From the NCBI GenBank assembly GCA_963839365.1, contig CAWIUT010000001.1, positions 1,364,001 to 1,428,000 on the forward strand: a DNA stretch of 64,000 nucleotides, written 5' to 3'. The stretch comes from DASSKA01 sp963839365 (lineage in GTDB: Bacteria; Actinomycetota; Actinomycetes; Propionibacteriales; Nocardioidaceae). The notes beneath the pieces were generated by a model, which was not told the origin of the DNA, searched no databases, and saw only the letters and a program-made list of their open reading frames with translations. Shown one piece after another: positions 25,572 through 32,816 of this stretch. Position 1 is the stretch's first letter. Each line of letters begins with the position of its first letter. The position numbers were made by a program, and so were the translations under genes.

Positions 25572-26647
25572 GCGACGTCGAGGGCGCGGGCCCGGTCCGC
25601 GAGGAGGACGCGTTCGACGTACCGGCCGCGATGGCCTGGCTGCGCCGACACGCAGACCTCCCGGCAGGCGACCCGGAGGTGCGGCAGTTCGCCGGCGGCG
25701 CCTCGAACCTCACCTACCTGCTGCGGTTCCCCGGCGAGGACCTCATCTTGCGCCGCCCGCCGACCGGCGCGAAGGCCAAGAGCGCGCACGACATGCGCCG
25801 GGAGTTCACCATCCAGTCCCGGCTGGCCCCGGTGTTCTCCTACGTCGCACCGATGGTCGCGTTCTGCGGGGACGAGTCGGTGATCGGCTCGCAGTTCTAC
25901 GTGATGAAGCGGCTGGAGGGCGTGATCCTGCGCCGGGACCTGCCGGCCGGCGTCGAGCTGTCCGCGGACGAGGCGCGCCGGCTGTGCCGTGACGTGCTCG
26001 ACGTGCTCGTCGAGCTGCACTCGGTGGACCCGTCGCGAGCGGGGCTGGACGACCTCGGACGGGGGCGGGGGTACGTCGGCCGGCAGGTGGCCGGCTGGTC
26101 GGACCGGTTCCGTCGCGCCCGCACCGAGAACGTCGGTGACTTCGAGATGGTGATGGGCTGGCTGGACGAGCACCAGCCCGCGGACGTGGGCACCTGCGTG
26201 ATCCACAACGACTTCCGCTTCGACAACCTCGTGCTCGCGCCGGCGCACTCCGACGGCGACCCGATGAGGGTGGCCGGGGTGCTCGACTGGGAGATGGCCA
26301 CGCTGGGAGACCCGCTGATGGACCTCGGCGGGGCCCTGGCCTACTGGATCCAGGCCGACGACGAGCCGGAGTACCTCGCCGTCCGCCGCCAGCCCACCCA
26401 CCTGCCGGGGATGCTCACCCGCGCCGAGGTGGTCGACTACTACACCGCCGGGATGGGCCTGCAGGTCTCGCCGGAGCGCTGGCGCTTCTACGAGGTGTTC
26501 GGGCTGTTCCGGCTGGCGGTGATCGCCCAGCAGATCTACTACCGGTACCACCTCGGCCAGACGACCAACGAGGAGTACGCCCGGTTCCTGCCCGTGGTCC
26601 GCTACCTCGACAGCCGCTGCGCCAGGCTGGTGGAGGAGGCCGCGTGA
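25568..26647 (+). CDS. APH/ChoK-like kinase of the ACAD10/11 type (phosphotransferase family)
   Basis: This 359-residue kinase-fold protein has catalytic loop CVIHNDFRFDNLVL (HxDxxxxN) and metal motif GVLDWEMATLGDPLMDLG. It matches the aminoglycoside-phosphotransferase-like domain found fused in human ACAD10/11 and separate in bacterial LvaA, which phosphorylates 4-hydroxyacyl-CoA. GTG 25568 overlaps the SDR stop. Being adjacent to the ACAD strongly supports a kinase-lyase pair. It is not an antibiotic-resistance gene by context. Confidence 0.85.
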   Translation: MSDVEGAGPVREEDAFDVPAAMAWLRRHADLPAGDPEVRQFAGGASNLTYLLRFPGEDLILRRPPTGAKAKSAHDMRREFTIQSRLAPVFSYVAPMVAFCGDESVIGSQFYVMKRLEGVILRRDLPAGVELSADEARRLCRDVLDVLVELHSVDPSRAGLDDLGRGRGYVGRQVAGWSDRFRRARTENVGDFEMVMGWLDEHQPADVGTCVIHNDFRFDNLVLAPAHSDGDPMRVAGVLDWEMATLGDPLMDLGGALAYWIQADDEPEYLAVRRQPTHLPGMLTRAEVVDYYTAGMGLQVSPERWRFYEVFGLFRLAVIAQQIYYRYHLGQTTNEEYARFLPVVRYLDSRCARLVEEAA

Positions 26648-27306
26648 CCACCGTGCTGCTGGTCCGCCACGGACAGGCGTCCTGGGGGGCTGCGGACTAC
26701 GACGTGCTCTCCGAGCTCGGCGAACGGCAGTCCCGGGTGGTCGGTGCGGCGCTGGCCGCGCGTCGGGTGCGCCCGGACGTGGTGGTCAGCGGCGCGATGC
26801 GCCGGCACCGGCAGACCGCACTCGGCGCACTGAAGGGCGCCGGCTGGGACTGCGACGTGCTCGAGGACGACGGCTGGAACGAGTTCAACCACCGACAGAT
26901 GCTGGCCCTGCACCCGGCGGGGGAGGGGCACGGGGAGGAGATGACCCGGGCGGCGTTCCAGGCGTGGTTCGAGCAGGCCACCCTGCGGTGGACCGGCGGC
27001 GAGTTCGCCGAGGAGTACGACGAGCCGTTCACCGTGTTCTGCGACCGGGTCGAGCTCGCGCTTCGCCGTACCCTCGACCGGCTCGACGGCGGCGCCACCG
27101 CGGTGGTGTTCACCAGCGGCGGCCCGGTGTCCTGGGTGGCCACCTGGCTGCTCGGAGGGGGGCCCGACCTGTGGACCCAGCTCAACCCGGTCACCGTCAA
27201 CGCCTCGGTGACCAAGCTGGTGGTCGGCTCTCGCGGCTGCACGCTGGTCTCCTACAACGACCACGGGCACCTCGAGACCGAGGCCGGGCTGCTCAGCTAC
27301 CGTTGA
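26644..27306 (+). CDS. Histidine phosphatase-superfamily protein with altered second His site
   Basis: This 220-residue protein has the phosphoglycerate-mutase-like start LLVRHGQASWG with RHG at 8-10 (phosphohistidine) and later Arg in SGAMRRHRQTA. Where the family normally has a second catalytic His (S/T-H-G-G), this protein reads FTSGGPVSW, with Ser158. It overlaps the kinase gene (GTGA). It may act on a phosphorylated intermediate of the operon or be regulatory; loss of His158 makes classical mutase activity doubtful. Confidence 0.82.
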   Translation: MTTVLLVRHGQASWGAADYDVLSELGERQSRVVGAALAARRVRPDVVVSGAMRRHRQTALGALKGAGWDCDVLEDDGWNEFNHRQMLALHPAGEGHGEEMTRAAFQAWFEQATLRWTGGEFAEEYDEPFTVFCDRVELALRRTLDRLDGGATAVVFTSGGPVSWVATWLLGGGPDLWTQLNPVTVNASVTKLVVGSRGCTLVSYNDHGHLETEAGLLSYR

Positions 27307-27391
27307 CACGGGGTCGGGCCGGTCTTGTGCCCCGGTCCGTCGTCGTTGGCCGGAATGATCCCCGTTGACCGAGGGGACGCGGCGCCGGAAC

Positions 27392-27428
27392 CCTGGAAGG
27401 AGCGCGACACCGAGTCGCGTGCTCCAGG
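27392..27428 (+). other. Long imperfect hairpin in the leader of the VOC gene
   Basis: CCTGGAAGGAGCGCGAC pairs with GTCGCGTGCTCCAGG across a 5-base loop, with two extra bases and a mismatch in the 5' arm. It sits 16 bases before ATG 27444 and just before the ribosome site GGGGAGA. It may terminate upstream transcripts or regulate translation. Confidence 0.4.
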
Positions 27429-27443
27429 AGCGGGGAGACACCG

Positions 27444-27821
27444 ATGAGCAGTCGCGTTGTGCACTTCGAGATCCCGTACGACGACGCCACCCGGGCGCGG
27501 GCCTTCTACGCCGACGTCTTCGGCTGGCAGGTCACGCCGCTGCCGGAGATGCGCTACACGATGGTGGCCACCGGGCCGACGCCGGAGCAGGGGCCGCCGA
27601 CCGAGCCGGGCTTCATCAACGGCGGGATGACCGAGCGGACCGGCCCGGTCACCACCCCGGTGATCACCATCGCGGTCGACGACATCGACGCCGCCTTGGA
27701 CCGGATCGAGAAGCTCGGCGGCAGCAAGGTGGCCGGGAAGCAGCCGGTCGGCGAGATGGGGTTCGCGGCGTACTTCCGGGACACCGAGGGCAACGTCACC
27801 GGGCTGTGGCAGAACGCCTGA
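27444..27821 (+). CDS. VOC (glyoxalase/bleomycin-resistance) family protein
   Basis: This 125-residue protein has the two beta-alpha-beta-beta-beta halves of the vicinal-oxygen-chelate fold: VVHFEIPYDDATRARAFYAD and FGWQV in the first, VITIAVDDIDAALDRIEKLG and FRDTEGNVTGLWQ in the second. His4 and the Glu in DTEGN are likely metal ligands. Substrate unknown; such short members often have no assigned reaction. ATG 27444 follows GGGGAGA. Confidence 0.87.
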   Translation: MSSRVVHFEIPYDDATRARAFYADVFGWQVTPLPEMRYTMVATGPTPEQGPPTEPGFINGGMTERTGPVTTPVITIAVDDIDAALDRIEKLGGSKVAGKQPVGEMGFAAYFRDTEGNVTGLWQNA

Positions 27822-27859
27822 GTGGGTAGTTCGACTCGAAACCAAGCGCGGCCTGTGCA

Positions 27860-28846
27860 ATGGTTCAGCGCGTGACGGATGCGGTGGTGGCCGAAGGGCT
27901 GGTCAAGCACTACAAGACGGTCAAGGCGCTGGACGGGCTGGACCTGCGGGTGCCGCAGGGCAGCGTGCTTGCCGTGCTGGGGCCGAACGGCGCGGGCAAG
28001 ACCACTGCCGTCAAGGTCCTGACCACGCTGATCAAGGCCGACGCGGGGCACGCCGAGGTGGCCGGCGTGGACGTGCGCAAGGAGCCGGGCGAGGTGCGCC
28101 GCCGCATCGGCGTGTCCGGTCAGAACGCCGCCGTCGACGAGTACCTCACCGGCTTCGAGAACCTGGACATGATCGGCCGGCTCTACCACCTCGGCCGGCG
28201 CCGCAGCCAGGCCCGTGCCCGGGAGCTGCTCACCCGGTTCGACCTCGAGGAGGCCGCCAACCGCACCGCGAAGACCTACTCCGGCGGGATGCGCCGGCGG
28301 CTCGACCTCGCCGGCGCGCTGGTCGCCGACCCGCCGGTGCTGTTCCTCGACGAGCCGACCACCGGTCTGGACCCGCGCAGCCGCACCGACATGTGGGAGG
28401 TGATCAAGGGCCTGGTGGCCCGTGGCACCTCGCTGCTGCTCACCACGCAGTACCTCGAGGAGGCCGACCTGCTCGCCGACAACATCATCGTCGTCGACCA
28501 CGGCGTCGTCATCGCGGAAGGTACGTCGGACCGGCTCAAGGCCCAGGTGGGGGGCGAGCGGCTGACCATCACCGTCTCCGACCCGTCTCGTCTCGGACGG
28601 GCCCGGGAGCTGCTCCAGCCGCTGGGGAACGGGCCGGTCGTGATCGAGGAGCACCAGCGGTCGCTGCTGGTCCCGGTCAGCGGCGGGGCCGCCCTGCTCG
28701 CCGACGCGCTGCGACGGCTCGACGCCGAGGACATCGAGGTGGACGACGTCGGGCTGCGACGGCCCACCCTCGACGACGTGTTCTTGACCCTGACCGGTCA
28801 CGCTGCCGAGGCCGAGGACCAGGAGAACGAGGAGGTGGTCGCGTGA
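27860..28846 (+). CDS. DrrA-like ABC exporter ATP-binding protein
   Basis: This 328-residue ATPase has Walker A GPNGAGKTT, signature YSGGMRRRLDLAGAL, Walker B LFLDEPTTGLDP and switch TTQYLEEADLLAD. The extra C-terminal domain (about 230-320) and the order of motifs match daunorubicin-resistance DrrA proteins. It works with the ABC-2 permease encoded next (GTGA overlap). Known relatives export drugs or lipids; no biosynthetic cluster here hints at the cargo. GTG 27875 is an alternative start. Confidence 0.9.
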   Translation: MVQRVTDAVVAEGLVKHYKTVKALDGLDLRVPQGSVLAVLGPNGAGKTTAVKVLTTLIKADAGHAEVAGVDVRKEPGEVRRRIGVSGQNAAVDEYLTGFENLDMIGRLYHLGRRRSQARARELLTRFDLEEAANRTAKTYSGGMRRRLDLAGALVADPPVLFLDEPTTGLDPRSRTDMWEVIKGLVARGTSLLLTTQYLEEADLLADNIIVVDHGVVIAEGTSDRLKAQVGGERLTITVSDPSRLGRARELLQPLGNGPVVIEEHQRSLLVPVSGGAALLADALRRLDAEDIEVDDVGLRRPTLDDVFLTLTGHAAEAEDQENEEVVA

Positions 28847-29658
28847 GCATCGCCGGGCCGGTGTCCGACGGGCTCACCGTGGCCAAGCGGAACCTGATCA
28901 AGATCAAGCGGGTGCCGGACCTCTTGGTGTTCACCACGCTGTCCCCGATCATGTTCGTGCTGCTGTTCTCCTACGTGTTCGGCGGGGCGATCGGCCATGG
29001 CGCCGGCGGCGGGGAGGCGTACCGGCAGTTCCTGATCGCCGGCATCTTCGCGCAGACGGTGGTCTTCGGCGCGACCATCACCGGTGCGGGGCTCGCCGAC
29101 GACGTGCAGAAGGGCATCGTGGACCGGTTCCGCAGCCTCCCGATGGCGCCGTCCGCGGTGCTCACCGGCCGCACGCTGTCCGACGTGGCCAACAACGTGC
29201 TGGTGCTCATCGTGATGAGCGTGACCGGGCTCGCGGTGGGATGGCGGATCACCACATCGTTCGGTGAGGCGGCCCTCGGCTACCTGCTGCTGCTGGTGTT
29301 CGCCTATGCGATCTCGTGGATCATGGCGTGGATCGGCATGCTGGTGCCCAGCCCGGAAGTGGTCAACAACGCGGCTTTCATCGTGATCTTCCCGCTCACG
29401 TTCATCGCCAACACGTTCGTGCCGCTGGGCAGCCTGCCCGGCCCGTTGCAGACGTTCGCGAAGTGGAACCCCATCTCCACGGTGACGCAGGCCGTCCGCC
29501 GGCTGTTCGGCAACGAGAACGCGATCGCGCAAGGCCCGGCGCCGCACTCGTGGGCGCTCGACCACGCGGTCGTCTACACGCTGCTGTGGGCGCTGGCGAT
29601 CCTGCTGGTCTTCGTCCCGCTGGCCAACGCCCAGTACCGCCGCTCCACCAGCCGCTGA
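28843..29658 (+). CDS. DrrB-like ABC-2 type permease
   Basis: This 271-residue permease has six membrane spans and the ABC-2 signature region (GLADDVQKGIVDRFRSLPMA, then PLTFIANTFVPLGSLPGPLQ, FAKWNPISTVTQAVRRLFGN). It is the membrane half of the exporter whose ATPase gene it overlaps by 4 bp at GTG 28843. A short hairpin follows its stop directly. Confidence 0.92.
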   Translation: MSIAGPVSDGLTVAKRNLIKIKRVPDLLVFTTLSPIMFVLLFSYVFGGAIGHGAGGGEAYRQFLIAGIFAQTVVFGATITGAGLADDVQKGIVDRFRSLPMAPSAVLTGRTLSDVANNVLVLIVMSVTGLAVGWRITTSFGEAALGYLLLLVFAYAISWIMAWIGMLVPSPEVVNNAAFIVIFPLTFIANTFVPLGSLPGPLQTFAKWNPISTVTQAVRRLFGNENAIAQGPAPHSWALDHAVVYTLLWALAILLVFVPLANAQYRRSTSR

Positions 29659-29674
29659 CCGGCCTGACGGCCGG
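29659..29674 (+). terminator. Hairpin directly after the DrrB-like gene
   Basis: CCGGCC-TGAC-GGCCGG starts at the base after TGA 29656-29658. The compact GC stem without a T-run is typical for high-GC genomes. Confidence 0.5.
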
Positions 29675-29700
29675 CTTCATGGCGCCCCAGGCTGACATGC

Positions 29701-29740
29701 GTTGTCCGGGCCGCCAACCCCTGGTAGCAGCCCGGACAAC
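29701..29740. terminator. Bidirectional terminator between convergent genes
   Basis: GTTGTCCGGG (29701-29710) and CCCGGACAAC (29731-29740) are perfect 10-bp inverted arms around a 20-base loop. It lies between the DrrB-like gene (+) and the binding-protein gene (-), whose stop is 7 bases away. Confidence 0.7.
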
Positions 29741-29746
29741 GATGAC

Positions 29747-30814
29747 CTACTTGGTGAAGCCCTCCGTCTTGTTCGCCTTGACCACGAACTGGTTGGTGTA
29801 CGTCGTGGACAGGTCGACGCTGCCCTTGACCTTGCCGGCCAGCTTCTCGACGGCGAGCACCGTCTTCGGTCCGCTGGGCGGCATCATGCCGTCGGGCAGG
29901 AACTGGCCCTTGTCCTGGTTGAGGGTCCGGATGTAGTCGGCCTTGGTGACCAGCCCGTTGGAGACGAAGCTCGGCGGCATGTGGGCGGCGACGTCCGCGG
30001 CGCTGTGGGTGTGGATGTAGTGCATGGTCGCCACCAGAGCGTCGACCACCTTCTGCACCACCTGCTTGTGCGAGTTGACCCAGCTGGTCAGGGCGAGCAC
30101 GGAGGCCGACGGGTAGGTGCCGCCGAGCCACTTCTTCGCGCCGCTGGTGCTGGCCAGGTCCACGGCGGAGTAGCCCACCTTCTGCTTCTCGATCGCGGCC
30201 ACGGTGGGCTGTGTGGTCATGCCGCAGACGATCTTGTGGTGCTCGAGGGCGGCGATCAGGGTCTGGCCCGCCCCGACGCCGACGCGGCTGAACTGCTTCG
30301 AGTTCAGGTGCTGCTGGGCGGCCAGGTAGAGCGTCAGGTCGTCTGTGCCGGAGCCCAGGTCGGTGACCCCGACGCTGTTGCCCTTCCAGTCCGCGGGGGA
30401 CTGCACGTTCGAGCCCTTCGCGCACATCTCCCGCTCTCCGGGCGCACCGCTGAGCTGGGCCACGTCGATGACGTCCTTGCCGGCCTGCTGGAAGTCGATG
30501 GTGTGCACGTACCAGGCACCGGCCATGTCCACCTGCCCGGAGGCCATGGCCTGCTCGGCGCCCACACCGCCCTCCTGCTCGGTGCTCAGCTTCATGTCGA
30601 CGCCGTACTTCTTGTAGTAGCCGAGGCCCTGCGCGAGCTGGTAGGGCAGGTAGATCTGCTTGTCGATGCCGCCGACCATCATGGTCACGGTGGGCAGGCC
30701 GGCGCTGTCCCCGCTGGTCGTGCCGCCGCTGGCCTGCCCGCAGGCGGCGGGCAAGGTGCACAGGGCCGCGACGGTGGCGCCGGTCGCGAGCCGCTTGAGA
30801 ACGGTTCTACTCAT
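29747..30814 (-). CDS. ABC substrate-binding lipoprotein, sulfonate/nitrate/taurine class
   Basis: This 355-residue binding protein has a lipoprotein signal (SRTVLKRLATGATVAAL, lipobox LPAAC) and the NMT1/SsuA-like pattern: IDKQIYLPYQLAQGLGYYKK, MASGQVDMAGAW, SVGVTDLGSGTDDLTLYLAA. It is the last gene of an importer operon after ATPase and permease. ATG 30814 has AAGGAG upstream. Ligands of the class include sulfonates, pyrimidine precursors and aromatic acids; the divergent CitA/DcuS-type kinase hints at a carboxylate. Confidence 0.87.
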   Translation of the reverse strand: MSRTVLKRLATGATVAALCTLPAACGQASGGTTSGDSAGLPTVTMMVGGIDKQIYLPYQLAQGLGYYKKYGVDMKLSTEQEGGVGAEQAMASGQVDMAGAWYVHTIDFQQAGKDVIDVAQLSGAPGEREMCAKGSNVQSPADWKGNSVGVTDLGSGTDDLTLYLAAQQHLNSKQFSRVGVGAGQTLIAALEHHKIVCGMTTQPTVAAIEKQKVGYSAVDLASTSGAKKWLGGTYPSASVLALTSWVNSHKQVVQKVVDALVATMHYIHTHSAADVAAHMPPSFVSNGLVTKADYIRTLNQDKGQFLPDGMMPPSGPKTVLAVEKLAGKVKGSVDLSTTYTNQFVVKANKTEGFTK

Positions 30815-30868
30815 GGTGTGCTGCTCCTTCGTTGGGTGTCGTGAGATGACAGGGGTCCGAGTCATGGG

Positions 30869-31774
30869 TCAGGCGCCGCGTGCCTCCGTCTGTGACGGGG
30901 GGCGCCAGGACAGCAGCCGGCGCTCCAGCTGCGAGATCAGCGCCTCGGCGGTCAGGGCGATGGCGCCGATGAGGAGCATCGCCGCGAAGACACCGTCGGG
31001 GTCGAAGTTGTTCTGGGCGGTGGAGATGACCAGGCCGAGGCCCTTCTGGGCGCCGAGGAACTCGCCGACGATCGCTCCGATGACGCCGAAGCCGAACGCG
31101 ACGTGCAGGCTGGCGATGATCCAGGTGAGCGCCGAAGGGATGACCACGTGCCGGATCACCTGCCAGCGCGAGGCGCCCAGCACCCTCACGTTGGCGAGCA
31201 GGTTCTGGTCGACCTCGCGCACACCCTGGAAGGCGTTGAAGAACACCACGAAGAACACGAGCACTGCCGCGAGCAGCACCTTCGACGCGGTTCCGAGGCC
31301 CAGCCAGACCACGAAGATCGAGCCGAGCACGATGCGGGGGATGGCGTTGAGCACCTTGATGTAGGGACCCAGCACGCTTGCCAGGAAGGGCATCCGTCCG
31401 AGCAGGACGCCGCACACGATGCCCGCCGCGACGCCGTAGGCGAAGCCGAGCAGGGCCTCCTTCATGGTGACCCCGACCTGCAGCCACAGCGAGCCGTAGG
31501 CGGTCCCGTGCTGACCCCAGTCCACGAGCCTGGCGAGGATGCCGCTCGGCTTGCCGAAGAAGAAGGGGTCGATGACCTTGTACGTCGACAGGGCCTGCCA
31601 GCCACCGACGACGACGACCAGGGTGACCAGCCGCGCCACGTTGACCAGGACCCGTCGTCTGCGGGACCGGCGACGTGCCTGCGCGGCGACGGAGGCCTCG
31701 TCGGAGGACGGGGACTCGAGATCGGAGTGGACCGCGGCCAGCGCCAGGCTCTCCGTGCTGATGTGGTCGCTCAT
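30869..31774 (-). CDS. ABC permease, SsuC/TauC class
   Basis: This 301-residue permease has an N-terminal basic cytosolic stretch (RRRSRRRRVLVNVARL), about six membrane spans and an EAA-like loop (EVDQNLLANVRVLGASRWQV). ATG 31774 overlaps the ATPase stop (ATGA). It forms the channel of the importer whose binding protein is encoded 54 bp downstream. Confidence 0.9.
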   Translation of the reverse strand: MSDHISTESLALAAVHSDLESPSSDEASVAAQARRRSRRRRVLVNVARLVTLVVVVGGWQALSTYKVIDPFFFGKPSGILARLVDWGQHGTAYGSLWLQVGVTMKEALLGFAYGVAAGIVCGVLLGRMPFLASVLGPYIKVLNAIPRIVLGSIFVVWLGLGTASKVLLAAVLVFFVVFFNAFQGVREVDQNLLANVRVLGASRWQVIRHVVIPSALTWIIASLHVAFGFGVIGAIVGEFLGAQKGLGLVISTAQNNFDPDGVFAAMLLIGAIALTAEALISQLERRLLSWRPPSQTEARGA

Positions 31775-32652
31775 GAGCGGGCTCGACTTTCTTCCGGGGC
31801 GGTGGCGGTGCGGGCGTAGGCGCGCTGGACCTCCTCGCGCAGGGAGTGCCAGATCTGTTGGTGCAGCTCCAAGAAGCGCGGTTCGAACCGGATCTCCTGG
31901 ACGGCTCCGCGTGGCCGCGGCAGGTCGATGTCGTAGATGCCCTTGACCGTGCCGGGGCCGGCGGTCATCACCACCACGCGGTCGGCGAGTGCGACCGCCT
32001 CCTCGAGGTCATGGGTGATGAAGATGACCGAGGGACGGGTCTGCTCCCACAGGGTCAGCAGCTCGTTGGACATCAGCGCCTTGGTCTGGACGTCGAGCGC
32101 CCCGAACGGCTCGTCCATCAGGAGGATCGCGGGGTCGTTGATGAGTGCCGCCGCGAGGCTCACGCGCTTGCGCATCCCGCCCGACAGCTGGTGCGGGTGA
32201 TGGCCCTCGAAGCCGGTCAACCCGACCCTGCGGAGCCAGTCGCGTGCCTCGTCGTGCGCCTGCCGTCTCGAGGCGCCGCGGAAGATCGGTCCCAGGGCCA
32301 CGTTGCCCAGCACGGTCTTCCACGGCAGCAGCGCATCGGCCTGGAACATGAAGCTGGTCCCCGGGCTGACCCCGGTCACCGGCCGGCCGTTGACCTCGAC
32401 CCGACCGGCGCTGGGGGAGTCCAGCCCGGCGACCATCCCCAACGTGGTGGACTTGCCGCACCCGGTGGGACCGACCACCGCGCAGAACTGGCCGGGTTCC
32501 ACCACGAAGTCGACGTCCTCCAGTGCCGTGAAGACGCCACCGGTGGGAGTGCTGAACCGGCGCGTGACTCCCGCCAGCTCGATCCGGCCGGGCCGGGACC
32601 GGCCCGGCGGTGCATGTGGGTCGGTGGCGGGGGCGGCGCCGCTGACGGCCAT
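31771..32652 (-). CDS. ABC ATP-binding protein, SsuB/TauB class
   Basis: This 293-residue ATPase has Walker A GPTGCGKST, Q-loop FMFQADALLPWKTVLGNVAL, signature LSGGMRKRVSLAAAL, Walker B ILLMDEPFGALD and H-loop ITHDLEEAV, all typical of the nitrate/sulfonate class. ATG 32652 is chosen because AGGAG is 8 bases upstream; ATG 32661 overlaps that site. It is the first gene of the operon and faces the sensor kinase gene across a 164-bp promoter region. Confidence 0.9.
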   Translation of the reverse strand: MAVSGAAPATDPHAPPGRSRPGRIELAGVTRRFSTPTGGVFTALEDVDFVVEPGQFCAVVGPTGCGKSTTLGMVAGLDSPSAGRVEVNGRPVTGVSPGTSFMFQADALLPWKTVLGNVALGPIFRGASRRQAHDEARDWLRRVGLTGFEGHHPHQLSGGMRKRVSLAAALINDPAILLMDEPFGALDVQTKALMSNELLTLWEQTRPSVIFITHDLEEAVALADRVVVMTAGPGTVKGIYDIDLPRPRGAVQEIRFEPRFLELHQQIWHSLREEVQRAYARTATAPEESRARS

Positions 32653-32745
32653 GGCGTTCATCTCCTGGTGAGTCGCGATGAGGTGGCCGTGACTCTCCGG
32701 GATGGCGTTGGCTGCGTCTACGTTTCGGCGGCAAGTCGGCATTAA

Positions 32746-32757
32746 GCGTCTTGACGC
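32746..32757. promoter_or_regulatory. Palindrome in the transporter / two-component intergenic region
   Basis: GCGTC-TT-GACGC is a perfect 12-bp palindrome midway between the divergent ATPase and sensor kinase genes. It is a candidate binding site for the adjacent response regulator. It is short, so chance occurrence cannot be excluded. Confidence 0.3.
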
Positions 32758-32804
32758 CCGTTTCTGCTCATATTGCTCACAGACCCGGGCCCGGTGCGGG
32801 GGGT

Positions 32805-32816
32805 TACCATGCCGCG
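32805..32816 (+). promoter_or_regulatory. Leaderless -10 box of the sensor kinase gene
   Basis: TACCAT (32805-32810) ends six bases before GTG 32817, the third perfect TANNNT-N6-start arrangement in the window. No ribosome site precedes the GTG. No clear -35 box is seen. Confidence 0.5.

Noticed and set aside
25568..26647. Aminoglycoside resistance kinase
   Set aside because: The APH fold is shared by many kinases. The operon with ACAD and SDR and the ACAD10/11-like motifs fit acyl-CoA metabolism.
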